Part shown: positions 17,916 to 27,662 of the stretch, piece by piece
How positions within the stretch are numbered: the stretch's first letter is position 1
Layout: each line of letters starts with the position of its first letter
Assembly: GCF_000244915.1 (NCBI RefSeq)
Contig: NZ_CM001442.1
Coordinates: 5,890,001-5,954,000 of the forward strand
Reading direction: 5' to 3'
From: Bradyrhizobium sp. WSM471
GTDB lineage: Bacteria > Pseudomonadota > Alphaproteobacteria > Rhizobiales > Xanthobacteraceae
Length of the DNA: 64,000 nt
The notes under the pieces: generated by a model
The model's database searches: none
Told to the model about the DNA's origin: nothing
What the model saw: only the letters and a program-made list of their open reading frames with translations
Position numbers and translations under genes: made by a program

Positions 17916-19055
17916 ATGTCTTCTGCCGACAGGCCAGCGACACGCCTTGCGACCAGGCTTGCCTTCCTCGTCGCGGGCTTCGGCATCTCGTGCTGGGCAC
18001 CGCTGGTGCCGTTCGCGAAGGCGAGGCTCGCCGTCGACGACGGCATCCTCGGACTGCTCCTGCTCAGCCTCGGCATCGGCTCGGTCATCGCGATGGTTCT
18101 GACCGGCGTGCTGAGCGCGCGCTATGGCAGCAAGCCGATCATCATTGCGGGCGGGCTCGCTCTTGCCCTGGTCCTGCCTCTGCTGACAATCGCGAGCTCG
18201 CCCATGACGCTGGCGCTGGCACTGCTCGCATTTGGCGCCGCGCTTGGCTCCATCGACGTCGCCATGAACATCCACGCGGTTGAGGTGGAGCGCGCCGCGG
18301 GACGTCCGCTGATGTCCGGCTTCCACGCGCTGTTCAGCATCGGCGGCTTCGCCGGGGCCGCGCTCATGACCGCACTGCTCTCGCTGCAACTCGGTGCGCT
18401 CGCTTGCACGCTGATCTGCTCCGTCCTGATGCTGATCGCGATGCTGGCAGCCTGGCCGCGGCTGCTTCGCTCCGTGCAGGTGCAGGAAGGACCGCTGTTC
18501 GTGCTGCCGCATGGCGCCGTGCTCCTGCTCGCGCTGCTTTGCGCCATCACCTTCCTGGTCGAAGGCGCGATGCTTGATTGGGGCGCGTTGCTCGTCATCG
18601 GGGCGGGTCTCGTTTCCGAAGCGCAAGGCGGGATCGGCTACATCGTGTTCTCGGTCGCGATGACGATCGGGCGGCTCGCCGGCGACGCCGTCGTCGCACG
18701 CATCGGAGACCGCACGACATTGTTCTGGGGCAGCCTGATTGCGATCGCGGGTTTCGTGGTCCTGCTCACCGCTCCCCTCGTGGCGGTCGCCGTAGGCGGC
18801 TTCCTGCTCATCGGCCTCGGCGCATCGAACCTCGTGCCGGTGCTGTTCCGCCGGGCGGCGAGGCAGACGGTGATGCCCACCGGGCTCGCCGTCGCGGCGA
18901 TCACGACCGCCGGCTACGCCGGCGTTCTCGTCGGCCCCGCCGGTGTCGGCTTCGTGGCACGTCTTGGCGGATTGCCGGTGGCGTTCTGGCTCCTGACCGC
19001 GCTGATGGGCCTCGTCACGCTGACGGCGCGTATTGTTACGCGCGCCGACAGCTGA
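17916..19055 (+). CDS. MFS transporter
   Basis: This 379-residue protein has about twelve hydrophobic helices and the features of the major facilitator superfamily. The loop 2-3 region reads LSARYGSKPIIIAGG, close to the conserved G-x-x-x-D/R-x-x-G-R pattern. The middle contains LVEGAMLDWGALLVI, as in the YbjJ/FucP-like branch. The substrate is unknown. The ATG at 17916 follows a CCGGAG site. The gene ends six bases from the convergent binding-protein gene and has no operon partner. Confidence 0.85.
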   Translation: MSSADRPATRLATRLAFLVAGFGISCWAPLVPFAKARLAVDDGILGLLLLSLGIGSVIAMVLTGVLSARYGSKPIIIAGGLALALVLPLLTIASSPMTLALALLAFGAALGSIDVAMNIHAVEVERAAGRPLMSGFHALFSIGGFAGAALMTALLSLQLGALACTLICSVLMLIAMLAAWPRLLRSVQVQEGPLFVLPHGAVLLLALLCAITFLVEGAMLDWGALLVIGAGLVSEAQGGIGYIVFSVAMTIGRLAGDAVVARIGDRTTLFWGSLIAIAGFVVLLTAPLVAVAVGGFLLIGLGASNLVPVLFRRAARQTVMPTGLAVAAITTAGYAGVLVGPAGVGFVARLGGLPVAFWLLTALMGLVTLTARIVTRADS

Positions 19056-19061
19056 GCGGCC

Positions 19062-20051
19062 TCACAAATTGCTCAGCCCGATCGATTTGATCAGGGGCGC
19101 GAGGCTTGCGGATGTGGCCTCCACGATGCGCTGGAATTTGTCCGGGCTTGAATCGTCGTCCGGCTCCATGCCCTGGGCGCGATAGCTCGCCAGAAGCGCC
19201 GTATCGGCCATGGCGAGCCGCGTCGCCTGCGCGATCCGGTCGATGATCGCATCGTCGGTGTGCTTGGGTGCGAACAGACCGAACCATCCCTCATACCGGA
19301 TGCCGGGCATGCCGGATTCGACGGCGGTCGGGATCTCCGGCGCGCCGCTCAGCCGCGTTTCGGTGGTGACCGCGAGCAGCCTGACTTTCCCCGCTTGGGC
19401 CAGCTGCTGCAATTGAACGGACATGACGGCAATGACGAGCGATATCTGGCCGCTGACGAGGTCGTTGGTCGCCTGCGCAATGCCCCGATAGGGCACGTGG
19501 ACGATGTCCAGCGCGCCGGCCTGCTGCTTGAAGGATTCGCCGACCAGATGGTTTCCGGTGGCGATCCCCGGCGTGCCATAGGACAGCTTTCCTGGATTGG
19601 CTTTCGCATAGGTGATCAACTCGCGCAGGTTTGCGGCAGGCACCGAAGGATTGACGGCGAAAACCAATGCGCTGTTGATCAGGCGGTAGATGGCGCGGAA
19701 ATCGCCAACGGAATATCCGGGATTCGCCGACGTCATGGGAATGATGACCTGAGTGCTGCCGTTGCCGAGCAGCAGCGAATAGCCGTCGGGCTCCTCACGC
19801 GCGACCGCCGCGGTCCCGATGGAGCCGCCCGCGCCGCCGATATATTCGACGAAGGTCGGCCCGAGCAGCGACGACATCTTGTCCACCCAGGGGCGCGCGA
19901 TCTGGTCACCCGATCCGCCGGCTCCGTAGGGAATCACCAGGCGAATGGGACGAGACGGATAGTTGGCGGCTTGTCCGCTGCGGGGAAGCGCGGCGAGCGC
20001 CGCTGCGCTTGTCAACGCGTGCACGAACTGTCGCCGCGTGAAAGAGGCCAT
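19062..20051 (-). CDS. Bug/TctC-family extracytoplasmic solute receptor
   Basis: This 329-residue periplasmic receptor belongs to the tripartite tricarboxylate transporter type. The N-terminus MASFTRRQFVHALTSAAALAAL looks like a signal peptide of twin-arginine character, cleaved near GQAANYPS. The mature protein has YPSRPIRLVIPYGAGGSGD, the classic Bug opening, then GAGGSIGTAAVAREEPDGYSL-like loops (in short pieces GGAGGSIG and EPDGYS), FAVNPSVPA and GYEGWFG-like RYEGWFGLFAP. No TctA/TctB membrane genes are adjacent, as is common for orphan Bug proteins. The ligand, usually a carboxylate or aromatic acid, is unknown. Confidence 0.9.
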   Translation of the reverse strand: MASFTRRQFVHALTSAAALAALPRSGQAANYPSRPIRLVIPYGAGGSGDQIARPWVDKMSSLLGPTFVEYIGGAGGSIGTAAVAREEPDGYSLLLGNGSTQVIIPMTSANPGYSVGDFRAIYRLINSALVFAVNPSVPAANLRELITYAKANPGKLSYGTPGIATGNHLVGESFKQQAGALDIVHVPYRGIAQATNDLVSGQISLVIAVMSVQLQQLAQAGKVRLLAVTTETRLSGAPEIPTAVESGMPGIRYEGWFGLFAPKHTDDAIIDRIAQATRLAMADTALLASYRAQGMEPDDDSSPDKFQRIVEATSASLAPLIKSIGLSNL

Positions 20052-20266
20052 GCTGGAAATTCCGGAAGTCGGCAGTCAATGTGGTGGCGGGACCGGCTCC
20101 CGGACGATGCCATCGCAGCAATCCGGCATGACAGTCAATGCTCCATCTGGGCGAGCCCCGGCGTCACCGCATTGTCACATCGGCCTAACTCTTTACTTTC
20201 CAAGCGTTATTCGGCGAGCGCGCCGACCCAAGCCGTCCACGCAGGGCTGCCAGCCCTGCCCACTGC

Positions 20267-20302
20267 TTTCGGCCAGTTTACTGTACGCCTCGTTCTGGTA
20301 GA
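20267..20302 (+). promoter_or_regulatory. Upstream box shared with the paralogous regulator at 28665
   Basis: tttcggccagtttact, ten variable bases, then ttctggtaga. The same two blocks with the same spacing occur at 28587-28622. Both copies end about 43-46 bases before the GTG start of their regulator. An in-frame stop (TGA near 20321) shows the box is not coding here. It is probably a promoter or autoregulatory site. Confidence 0.6.
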
Positions 20303-20347
20303 CGAGAAAGTAATACCTTTTGACTCCCTTCGAGGGGGCGATGGCGC

Positions 20348-23188
20348 GTGCCAGATCATAGCGAAGACTCGGCCATTTCCTTTGGGCCATTTCGACTGTT
20401 TCCGAAGTCCCGACTCTTGGAGAAGGAGGGCTCGCCGCTTCATGTCGGCGGCCGCGCGCTCGACATTCTCATCTTCCTTGCAGGACGCCCCGGAGAAGTC
20501 GTCGACAAGAGAGAGCTCGTCAAGCGCATCTGGGCCGGCGTTAATGTCGACGAGGGCAGCCTGCGCTTTCACGTCGCGGCGCTACGCAAGGCACTCGGCG
20601 ACACCGGCAAGTCGGCCCGTTACGTCGTCAACGTGCCCGGCCGAGGCTATTGTTTTGTCGCCTCGTTCGCTCAAGCAGCTGCGCCGGCCGCACCGCTCCC
20701 GGCCGAAGCCGCTCCTCCCCGCTCGCTGCCCGCTCAGCTCACGAGGATGGTCGGCCGGGAAGATGTCATCGAGAAGATCTCGAACGGACTTTCGCTCTAT
20801 CGCTTCATGACCGTCGTCGGCCCGGGCGGTATCGGCAAGACCTCGGTCGCGGTCACCGTCGGGCATCGCCGTTCCCAGGATTTCGCCGGGCGAGTCTTCT
20901 TTGTCGATTTCGGTCCGCTGAGGGATGCCAGTCACATCGCGACCACCATTGCTTCGGCGCTCGGACTGACCATCAGCGCGGAGGATCCGACGCCGGCCCT
21001 GCTGACGTTTCTCAAGACCGGCCGGGCCCTTCTGATCTTCGACAGTTGCGAACATGTGCTGGACAATCTGGCGCCGCTCGTCGAGCGCATCGTTCGCGAA
21101 GCACCGCAGCTTCGTGTTCTCGCAACCAGCCGCGAGTCGTTCCGGAGCGAAGGCGAGCGGATTTTCCGGCTGTTCCCGCTGGATTGTCCGCCCGAGCGCG
21201 AAGGGCTTGCCGTCGACGAGATCCTTGCCTACCCTGCGGCTCAACTCTTCGTGGAGCGCATTGCGCAGAGCTCGGGCCCGTTCCAGCTCAGCGCGGAAGA
21301 GGCCCCCCTCGTCGCGAGCATCTGCCGGCGCCTCGACGGCATCGCGCTGGCGATCGAGCTCGCGGCGGGCCGCGTCAATGCTTACGGCATCGCCGGGACG
21401 GCAACTCTGCTCGACAGCCGCTTTTCGCTGCAATGGCGGGGACGGCGCACCGCCGTGCCACGGCACCAGACGCTCGCAGCGGCTCTCGACTGGAGCTACG
21501 ACCTTCTGCCTGCCGCGGAGAGCGCCACGCTGCGACGCCTGTCGGTCTTTGCCGGGCCTTTCGCGCCGGAGGCGGCTGCGGCGGTCGCGTCCGGTGACGG
21601 CCTCAACGCATCCGAGACTCTCGAAGCAATCGACAGCCTGGTAACCAAGTCGCTAATTTCGCCGTCCGGCTCGCGGACGCTGCGCTATCGGCTGCTCGAC
21701 ACCACGCGCACCTATGCATACGGAAAACTCAACGAGCTCGACGAAGCCAGGCAGTTCGCGCGGCGTCATGCCGAGCATTTTCGCGATTTATTCGAGCGCG
21801 CGGAGGCCGATATTTCGACGCCGCTGCCCGAATGGCTGAGCATCTATGGCGCGGAGCTGGACAATGTGCGTGCGGCGTTGGACTGGGCGTTCGGGCCCGA
21901 CGGCGAGGCGAGGCTCGGTGTCGCGCTGACGGCGGCCGCGGTCACCCTGTGGGTGCGTCTCTCGCTGTTCGCGGAATGCCGTGAGCGCAGCAGAACGGCC
22001 CTCGCGGCGCTCGGAGACACCGCCGACGACGACCGCATCCGCATGCAGCTCCTGTCGGCGCTCGGCTGGTCGCTCATGTATGGCGAGGGTCGCGCGCGGG
22101 AGGCGCGACCGATCCTCGATACGACCCTCGAGCTGGCTGACAGGCTCGACGACAAGGATTTCAGGCTGCGCGCGCTCTGGGGCTTGTGCATCGACCAGTT
22201 CAACAACGGACAGTTCGGCAAGGCCCGTGCGCTCGCCGATCGCTTTGCGAACGCAGCTGCGAACTCGTCCGACAGGACCGATGTCATGCTGGGCGACCGG
22301 CTGATGGCCGTGGCGCTGCACTATCTCGGGGATCAGAACGAGGCTCGGCTGCGCATCGACCGGGTCAATGCCTCGCTGCATGTACTGGCGGAGAAGCCGA
22401 AGATCTTCCCGCTCGATCTGAGAATCTCGACGCAATATTTTCGGGCTCGCATCCTGTGGCTTCAGGGCCTGGCCGATCAGGCACAGGCCCTCACGGCCAG
22501 AAACATCGAGGAAGGCCGCGCCAATGGCCACGCGCTGACCTTCTGCAGCGTACTCGGACAAGCCGCCTGTCCGATCGCCTTCTGGTCCGGCGATTTCGAC
22601 GCCGCGGAGCGTCACGGCATCGAGCTGCTCGAACACACCGAGCGCCACGCCATCCGGCTGTGGGGCCTGTGGGCACGGGCCTTCAACGCCGCAGTCATGG
22701 TCAGGCGCGGCGACGTCACGACCGGCCTGCCGCTGCTGCGCGAGGAGCTCAATCGCGCCGGCGATGCGCGCTTCCTGCCGCGCTTTCTACCCCTGCTCGG
22801 CGAGCTCGCCGCGTGTTCCGGAGAGGCCGACCAGGTCGATCGCGGGCTCGACGTGATCGAGGATGTCCTGACCCGCTGCAACGACCGGCAGGAGCTCTGG
22901 TATCTGCCGGAGCTGATCCGCATCAAGGGAGAGTTGATGCTCAGGAGCGCCCGGCATTCAGAGGATGCCGAGACGGGCTTTCGCGAGGCCATGGACATTG
23001 CCGTCCAGCAAGGCGCGCGCTTCTGGGAGCTGCGAAGCGCGGTCAGCCTGGCGCGGTTGATGATCGGGGCTGGCCAGAGCGCGAACGCTCTGGCGGTTCT
23101 CGATCATGTCTGCGGAGCGTTTGCCGAGGGCTCAGACTTCGTCGATATGCGCGTTGCCCGCGATCTGGTCGCGCAATTGCGAACCTGA
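20348..23188 (+). CDS. Winged-helix/ATPase/TPR-type giant transcriptional regulator (copy 1)
   Basis: This 946-residue regulator has an OmpR-type DNA-binding domain at about 9-100 (FGPFRLFPKSRLLEKEG, VDKRELVKRIW, SLRFHVAALRKAL, VPGRGYCFVA). A COG3903-like P-loop ATPase follows, with Walker A GPGGIGKT at 158-165, LLIFDSCEH as Walker B and LATSRES. A long alpha-helical C-terminal half, probably tetratricopeptide-like, completes it. This STAND-type architecture couples a signal sensed by the repeats to nucleotide-dependent DNA binding. The start is GTG, as in the paralogue at 28665, and the N-terminus aligns with it. The ligand is unknown. It is one of three such genes within 15 kb. Confidence 0.88.
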   Translation: MPDHSEDSAISFGPFRLFPKSRLLEKEGSPLHVGGRALDILIFLAGRPGEVVDKRELVKRIWAGVNVDEGSLRFHVAALRKALGDTGKSARYVVNVPGRGYCFVASFAQAAAPAAPLPAEAAPPRSLPAQLTRMVGREDVIEKISNGLSLYRFMTVVGPGGIGKTSVAVTVGHRRSQDFAGRVFFVDFGPLRDASHIATTIASALGLTISAEDPTPALLTFLKTGRALLIFDSCEHVLDNLAPLVERIVREAPQLRVLATSRESFRSEGERIFRLFPLDCPPEREGLAVDEILAYPAAQLFVERIAQSSGPFQLSAEEAPLVASICRRLDGIALAIELAAGRVNAYGIAGTATLLDSRFSLQWRGRRTAVPRHQTLAAALDWSYDLLPAAESATLRRLSVFAGPFAPEAAAAVASGDGLNASETLEAIDSLVTKSLISPSGSRTLRYRLLDTTRTYAYGKLNELDEARQFARRHAEHFRDLFERAEADISTPLPEWLSIYGAELDNVRAALDWAFGPDGEARLGVALTAAAVTLWVRLSLFAECRERSRTALAALGDTADDDRIRMQLLSALGWSLMYGEGRAREARPILDTTLELADRLDDKDFRLRALWGLCIDQFNNGQFGKARALADRFANAAANSSDRTDVMLGDRLMAVALHYLGDQNEARLRIDRVNASLHVLAEKPKIFPLDLRISTQYFRARILWLQGLADQAQALTARNIEEGRANGHALTFCSVLGQAACPIAFWSGDFDAAERHGIELLEHTERHAIRLWGLWARAFNAAVMVRRGDVTTGLPLLREELNRAGDARFLPRFLPLLGELAACSGEADQVDRGLDVIEDVLTRCNDRQELWYLPELIRIKGELMLRSARHSEDAETGFREAMDIAVQQGARFWELRSAVSLARLMIGAGQSANALAVLDHVCGAFAEGSDFVDMRVARDLVAQLRT

Positions 23189-23204
23189 ACGCGCGCTCAC
23201 TAGC

Positions 23205-23720
23205 CTAGCCTGCCGCTGCAGCCCCGCGCCGCGGCAGCTTCCAGTCGGGGCGGATGAAGTGGCAGGTGTACCCGTCAGGATAACGTTCGAGATAATCCTG
23301 ATGCTCCGGCTCGGCTTCCCAGAACTCGCCCGCGGGCGCGACCTCGGTCACGACCTTGCCAGGCCAGAAACCGGAGGCCTCGACGTCTGCAATCGTATCC
23401 CTGGCGATCCGCTTCTGTTCGTCGCTGGTATAAAAGATCGCCGAGCGGTAACTCGTGCCCAAATCATTGCCCTGACGGTTGAGCGTGGTCGGATCGTGGA
23501 TCTGGAAGAAGAATTCCAGCATGGTCCGAAAGCTGGTCTTGGCGGGATCGAAGGTGATCTCGATCGCTTCGGCGTGGCCTTCGTGATTGCGGTAGGTGGC
23601 ATTCTTCACCGCGCCGCCGGTGTAGCCGACGCGGGTGGCGACCACGCCCGGCTGCTTGCGGATCAGATCCTGCATGCCCCAGAAGCAGCCTCCGGCCAGA
23701 ATTGCGCGTTCCGTTGTCAT
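23205..23720 (-). CDS. msrA: Peptide methionine sulfoxide reductase A
   Basis: MsrA reduces methionine-S-sulfoxide in proteins and free methionine. This 171-residue protein has the catalytic cysteine in AGGCFWGMQ near residue 12. It also has [18 protein letters not shown] and [16 protein letters not shown], which are all diagnostic. No MsrB domain is fused, and only the single active-site cysteine is obvious, since the C-terminal tail (RRGAAAAG) lacks resolving cysteines. Recycling may therefore depend on another thiol. It converges on copy 1 of the large regulators and sits with an OsmC-like gene, suggesting an oxidative stress theme. Confidence 0.95.
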   Translation of the reverse strand: MTTERAILAGGCFWGMQDLIRKQPGVVATRVGYTGGAVKNATYRNHEGHAEAIEITFDPAKTSFRTMLEFFFQIHDPTTLNRQGNDLGTSYRSAIFYTSDEQKRIARDTIADVEASGFWPGKVVTEVAPAGEFWEAEPEHQDYLERYPDGYTCHFIRPDWKLPRRGAAAAG

Positions 23721-23892
23721 ATCTCCACTCCCGATTGATCCGTCTGTCCGTTCTGCATCCGTCGCATCCTATGCTTTTGGCGGCCGAGCCGAAAGCCGGG
23801 CATTTGTCCATCCAGTTCCTCTCATGGAGGCCAAAGCTTAGACGACCTCAGCTTCCCCAACCAGCACCAGATGGACTTAAATTGAGCGCGCC

Positions 23893-24315
23893 CTACATCA
23901 GCTTGGCGTCGAGCGTGATCTCGGCGTTGAGCACTTTCGACACCGGGCAGTTCTTCTCGGCCTCGCCGGCAATCCTGGCGAAACCTGCGTCGTCGAGGTT
24001 CGGCACCTTGGCACGCAACGTCAGCGCCGATTTGCTGATCTTGAAACCCTTGCCTTCCGGCTCGAGCGTGACCGCGGCTTCCGTCGAGAGTTCGTCCGGC
24101 GTGAAACCGGCGAGTTGCAGGCCGAAGGCCAGCGCCATGGTGAAACAGCCGGCATGGGCCGCAGCGATCAATTCCTCGGGATTGGTGCCCTTCTCGTTCT
24201 CGAAGCGGGTCTTGAAGGAATAAGGTGTTGCGGCGAGCACGCCGGATTCGCTCGATAACTGACCGGTACCATCGCGACCGGTGCCCTTCCAGACTGCTGT
24301 TGCCTTGCGGATCAT
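23893..24315 (-). CDS. OsmC/Ohr-family peroxiredoxin
   Basis: This 140-residue protein is of the OsmC class that reduces organic hydroperoxides with two cysteines. The first lies in AAAHAGCFTMAL and the second in EKNCPVSKVL, the expected spacing for OsmC. The ATG at 24315 follows AAGGAGAATTGAG, a strong ribosome site; the frame extends to a GTG at 24345. The N-terminal RKATAVWKGTGRDGTGQL is typical of the OsmC rather than the Ohr branch. It is transcribed leftward after the enoyl-CoA hydratase gene with a 111-base gap. Confidence 0.93.
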   Translation of the reverse strand: MIRKATAVWKGTGRDGTGQLSSESGVLAATPYSFKTRFENEKGTNPEELIAAAHAGCFTMALAFGLQLAGFTPDELSTEAAVTLEPEGKGFKISKSALTLRAKVPNLDDAGFARIAGEAEKNCPVSKVLNAEITLDAKLM

Positions 24316-24426
24316 CTCAATTCTCCTTGCTGATTTTTTTAGCACCGGCGCTCGATACCGGACGAAAGCGACATTGGCACGGCCGCCTCTTGCCGTTCCA
24401 ACCGGCCGAGCGCCGCAGCGGTTCCG

Positions 24427-25275
24427 TTAGGCGCCAATCTGTCCGACGTGGAAGCCGAGCCGGTTCTCGACATCCCCGGCGCGATGGAAGCCGCGCGACA
24501 TCAGCGCCTTGATGCGGGTCTGGCTCGCGGGGCGGCCAAGCGAAGCCAGGAACGCGTCCCATTCCGGTTTGATCTCGACATCCGGCGGCAGGCTCGCGAC
24601 GTCGACGAGGCGCTTGGTCTCGGCAATCGCCTCCTTGTCGAAGGACGCGATGCGCATGGCCAGCGCCTCGACGAAGCCGTCGAGCTCGGCATCCGGCAAC
24701 GACCGGTTCACATAGCCGTAACGTTCGGCGAGATCGCCGTGGATGTCGTCGGCGCCGAGCAGAACTTCGAGCGCACGGCCGCGGCCCATCAGGCGCGGCA
24801 ATCGCGCCATCGGCCCGCCGCCGGGCACCAGGCCCGCACCGACCTCCCATTGCGACAGGATCGCCTTTTCGCGGCTGGCAAAGCGCATGTCGCTCGCGAG
24901 CGCCAGCTCGCTGCCGACGCCGGTCGCACGGCCCCTGATCGAGGCAATCGAAACGACCGGCGCGCGGCTGAGACGCACCAGCATGTCGGGCAGCGCCTGC
25001 AGGCCGGTCGGCCCGGGCGGGATACGAAGCGAATCCTCCAGCGGCGCGAGGAAGTCGTAGTGGGTAATGAAGAAGCCCTCGACGGCGCTGTCGAACACCA
25101 CGACCTTCACCTCAGGATCGGTCTCGATCGCCGTGACGACGTCGTCGAGGAGCGGGAGCTGCTTGGGGCCGAAGATATTGACCGGGGGCATGTCGAAGGT
25201 GACACGCCAATAGGACGGCAGCCGACGTTCCAGGCGGATTTCGTTGGTCGTGAAGGTGCGTTCGGGGCGGTTCAT
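24427..25275 (-). CDS. Enoyl-CoA hydratase/isomerase family protein
   Basis: This 282-residue crotonase-fold protein starts with MNRPERTFTTNEIRLERR at the ATG at 25275; the frame continues to 25611 without support. The oxyanion-hole segments appear as VEGFFITHYDF and SIRGRATGVGSELALASD. The catalytic position after GAGLVPGGGPMARLPRLMG has no clear hydratase glutamate pair, so it may be an isomerase or a non-fatty-acid crotonase. The C-terminus is longer than in classic hydratases. No beta-oxidation genes are adjacent, and the substrate is unknown. Confidence 0.82.
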   Translation of the reverse strand: MNRPERTFTTNEIRLERRLPSYWRVTFDMPPVNIFGPKQLPLLDDVVTAIETDPEVKVVVFDSAVEGFFITHYDFLAPLEDSLRIPPGPTGLQALPDMLVRLSRAPVVSIASIRGRATGVGSELALASDMRFASREKAILSQWEVGAGLVPGGGPMARLPRLMGRGRALEVLLGADDIHGDLAERYGYVNRSLPDAELDGFVEALAMRIASFDKEAIAETKRLVDVASLPPDVEIKPEWDAFLASLGRPASQTRIKALMSRGFHRAGDVENRLGFHVGQIGA

Positions 25276-25337
25276 GATTGGATTCCTGGTCTGTGGGGAA
25301 AGAGGGGAACGCGCGGAAGTGCGCGTCCCCGCAGGTC

Positions 25338-26651
25338 TCAGATCGACTGACGCAGCGGTCGGAAGGCGGCGCGCATTTCCGCGCAGAACAACGCTGGCTG
25401 CTCCCACGCCGCGAAATGGCCGCCCTTGTCGAGGCGGTTGTAATGCATCAGCTTCGGATAGGCCTTCTCGGTCCAGCTGCGCGGGGCGGCGTAGATCTCG
25501 TCCGGGAAGACGCTGACGGCGACCGGGATCTTGATGTGCTTGGGCTCGAAGAACACCAGCTTGTTCTCCCAGTACAGCCGCGCCGAGGACACCGCGGTGT
25601 TGGTGAGCCAATAGAGCGTGATGTTGTCGATTACGTCGTCGCGCGACAGCCCTTCCGTCTTGCCGTCGAACACCCGAGCAATCATCGCGGTGCTGCGCGC
25701 ATCATGGTCGAGCATCCAGGACGCGAGGCCCGCCGGCGAATCCACCAGGCCATAGAGCGTCTGCGGCCGGTTCGACATCTCGATCGCGTAACCGAGACCG
25801 TGCTTGTAGAAGTCATCGAGCTGATCGTAGGCGTAACGCTCGTCGGCCGAGAGGTTCGACGGCCGCGATCCGCCGGGCTGAAGCGCCCTGGCGATGTCGT
25901 CCGGAACGGTCGCGGGCATGTTGGTGTGGATGCCGAGCAGCTCGGGCGGCGCGATCACGGCCATCTGTTCCGTCACGGCATTGCCCCAATCGCCGCCTTG
26001 CGCGACATAGCGGTTGTAGCCGAGCCGCTTCATCAGCACGGTCCAGGCGCGCGCGACGCGCTGAGGGTCCCAGCCCAGCTCCGTCGGCTTGCCGGAGAAG
26101 CCGTGACCGGGCAGCGAGGGGATCACGAGATCGAAGGCGTCCGCCGCCGTCGCGCCATGTGCGGTGGGGTCGGTGAGCGGGCCGACGATCTTCATCTGCT
26201 CGATGATCGAACCGGGCCAGCCATGCGTGACGATCATCGGCAGCGCGTTTTCGTGACGCGAGCGAACGTGAATAAAGTGGATGTCGACGCCGTCGATCTC
26301 GGTGACAAATTGCGGCAAGGCATTCAGCCGCGCCTCGATCTTGCGCCAGTCGTAGTCGTTCTGCCAGTAGTTCACGAGCTGCTGCACCGTCTTCAGCTGC
26401 ACGCCCTGCGATTGATCGGCAACGATCTCACGATCCGGCCAGCGCGTCGCCGCGAGACGGCGGCGAAGTTCGAGCAGATCCTGCTCGGGCACGCTGACGT
26501 GGAACGGGCGAACCGCGCCACTCACGCCAGCCTTGGCGGAATGCAGCGGCAGCAAGCTCGATACGCCTGCGGCAACCGCGGTCATCGCGGCCTGGCCCAA
26601 CAGTTGACGGCGGTCTGGATTGAGAATGTCGGTACGTGCTTGCGTGGTCAT
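25338..26651 (-). CDS. Exported epoxide hydrolase (alpha/beta hydrolase with EHN domain)
   Basis: This 437-residue protein has an N-terminal twin-arginine-like leader (NPDRRQLLGQAAMTAVAAG, cleaved near HSAKA) and then the EHN domain (FHVSVPEQDLLELRRRLAATRWP). A microsomal-type epoxide hydrolase fold follows. It has HGWPGS for the oxyanion hole, QGGDWG carrying the nucleophilic aspartate, and GHFAAWEQP with the catalytic histidine near the end. The ATG at 26651 follows AGGGAG. It should hydrolyse epoxides or esters in the periplasm. Three 10-bp-spaced GTTAN repeats lie about 100 bases upstream and are its likely control site. Confidence 0.88.
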   Translation of the reverse strand: MTTQARTDILNPDRRQLLGQAAMTAVAAGVSSLLPLHSAKAGVSGAVRPFHVSVPEQDLLELRRRLAATRWPDREIVADQSQGVQLKTVQQLVNYWQNDYDWRKIEARLNALPQFVTEIDGVDIHFIHVRSRHENALPMIVTHGWPGSIIEQMKIVGPLTDPTAHGATAADAFDLVIPSLPGHGFSGKPTELGWDPQRVARAWTVLMKRLGYNRYVAQGGDWGNAVTEQMAVIAPPELLGIHTNMPATVPDDIARALQPGGSRPSNLSADERYAYDQLDDFYKHGLGYAIEMSNRPQTLYGLVDSPAGLASWMLDHDARSTAMIARVFDGKTEGLSRDDVIDNITLYWLTNTAVSSARLYWENKLVFFEPKHIKIPVAVSVFPDEIYAAPRSWTEKAYPKLMHYNRLDKGGHFAAWEQPALFCAEMRAAFRPLRQSI

Positions 26652-26752
26652 GTTCGATCTCCCTGATTTTGGTCGGTGACGCTGACCGAATTCGACATCA
26701 ACGCCTCGGTTCGTCATGCAGAGAGATTGGCGCAGGCCTTGGCAATTTGCTC

Positions 26753-26777
26753 GTTATGGGTTGTTAGACCGCGTTAG
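26753..26777 (-). promoter_or_regulatory. Direct-repeat operator candidate, three units at 10-bp spacing
   Basis: On the plus strand GTTAT (26753), GTTAG (26763) and GTTAG (26773) start exactly ten bases apart, so the gene strand reads CTAAC-N5-CTAAC-N5-ATAAC. The site is about 102-126 bases ahead of the epoxide hydrolase start. Ten-to-eleven-base direct repeats are the usual recognition pattern of OmpR-type winged helices. Confidence 0.6.
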
Positions 26778-26915
26778 CCGTTGCGAGCCGCGCAACACGG
26801 AGGCGAGCGATCGGCGATCCACGAAGCTCGCGGCCAAAGCAACACGGCACGCGATGAACTCATTCATCGCGCGCCGCGTCGACTTGCATCAGTCGGAGAA
26901 TCCGTGCTGTCCCAC

Positions 26916-27629
26916 TCAGGACGGCAGCGGCTGGCCCGCCTGCTCGCGGACGATATAATCGGCGTACCAATCGGCCCAGTTCTCATCGTGCCCGCCGGTC
27001 CGCTTTTCGTGCTCGCCATGGGCCGCCGCCGCGCGGCGCACTGCCGCGGCCAGCGCAGCCTGCGAAGCGAATGTCGTACCGTCGCCCGCGATCCGTCCCG
27101 GCAATCGCGTCGTGACCTCCTGGAACAGCCAGCCATTGCCGTCGGGATCGCTGAACGAGGCATATGAGCCGTAGCTGCCGCGCTTCGGATCAGCACCGCT
27201 GACCCGAACGCTGCCGGAGAGATAAGGCTCGTCGGTTCCCGCGTGAACATCGCCGGCGCCATGGAATGGCGCGCTGACCTCGATGCCGCGGTCGAGCAGA
27301 TCCTTTCGCGCCGCCTCCAGATCGGAGACGATCAGGTAAAGGCCTCGCACCGAGCCCGGCGCTGCCGCGGTCACGTTCCTGCCGAAGATCACCGAGCAGG
27401 CCGAGCCTGGCGGCGTGAACTGGATCACGCGCCAATCATCGCCGGAGGCAAAATCGGCGTCCAGTCGCCAGCCGAGACGCGCGTAGAAGGCCTTGGCGCG
27501 ATCGACATCGGACACGGGGATCACGATCACCTCGAGCCTCTGATCAACGCCACGCAATGTCGAACGCTCGTTCGCAGACTTGTTGGAAGGATTGGCCGCG
27601 GCGTCGCGGTCGATTTCGGTAGTGGCCAT
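26916..27629 (-). CDS. VOC-superfamily (glyoxalase/bleomycin resistance-like) protein
   Basis: The central part of this 237-residue protein is one VOC module: VIVIPVSDVDRAKAFYARLGW at about 34-54, CSVIFGRN, GLYLIVSDLEAARKDLLDRGI and SFSDPDGNGWLFQEV. A ~30-residue polar N-terminal extension and a ~55-residue helical C-terminal tail (LAAAVRRAAAAHGEHEKRTGG) are atypical. The enzymatic role is open. The ATG at 27629 follows CAGGGAG. It lies 33 bases after the histidine kinase gene on the same strand, so the two are probably co-transcribed. Confidence 0.85.
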   Translation of the reverse strand: MATTEIDRDAAANPSNKSANERSTLRGVDQRLEVIVIPVSDVDRAKAFYARLGWRLDADFASGDDWRVIQFTPPGSACSVIFGRNVTAAAPGSVRGLYLIVSDLEAARKDLLDRGIEVSAPFHGAGDVHAGTDEPYLSGSVRVSGADPKRGSYGSYASFSDPDGNGWLFQEVTTRLPGRIAGDGTTFASQAALAAAVRRAAAAHGEHEKRTGGHDENWADWYADYIVREQAGQPLPS

Positions 27630-27662
27630 GTCGAACTCCCTGGGTTGGATCTAAGACGAACT

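Noticed and set aside
24400..24425. GGAAC-N17-GGTT ahead of the OsmC-like gene
   Set aside because: The surrounding DNA is very GC-rich and both the spacing and the -10 are off consensus; chance match likely.
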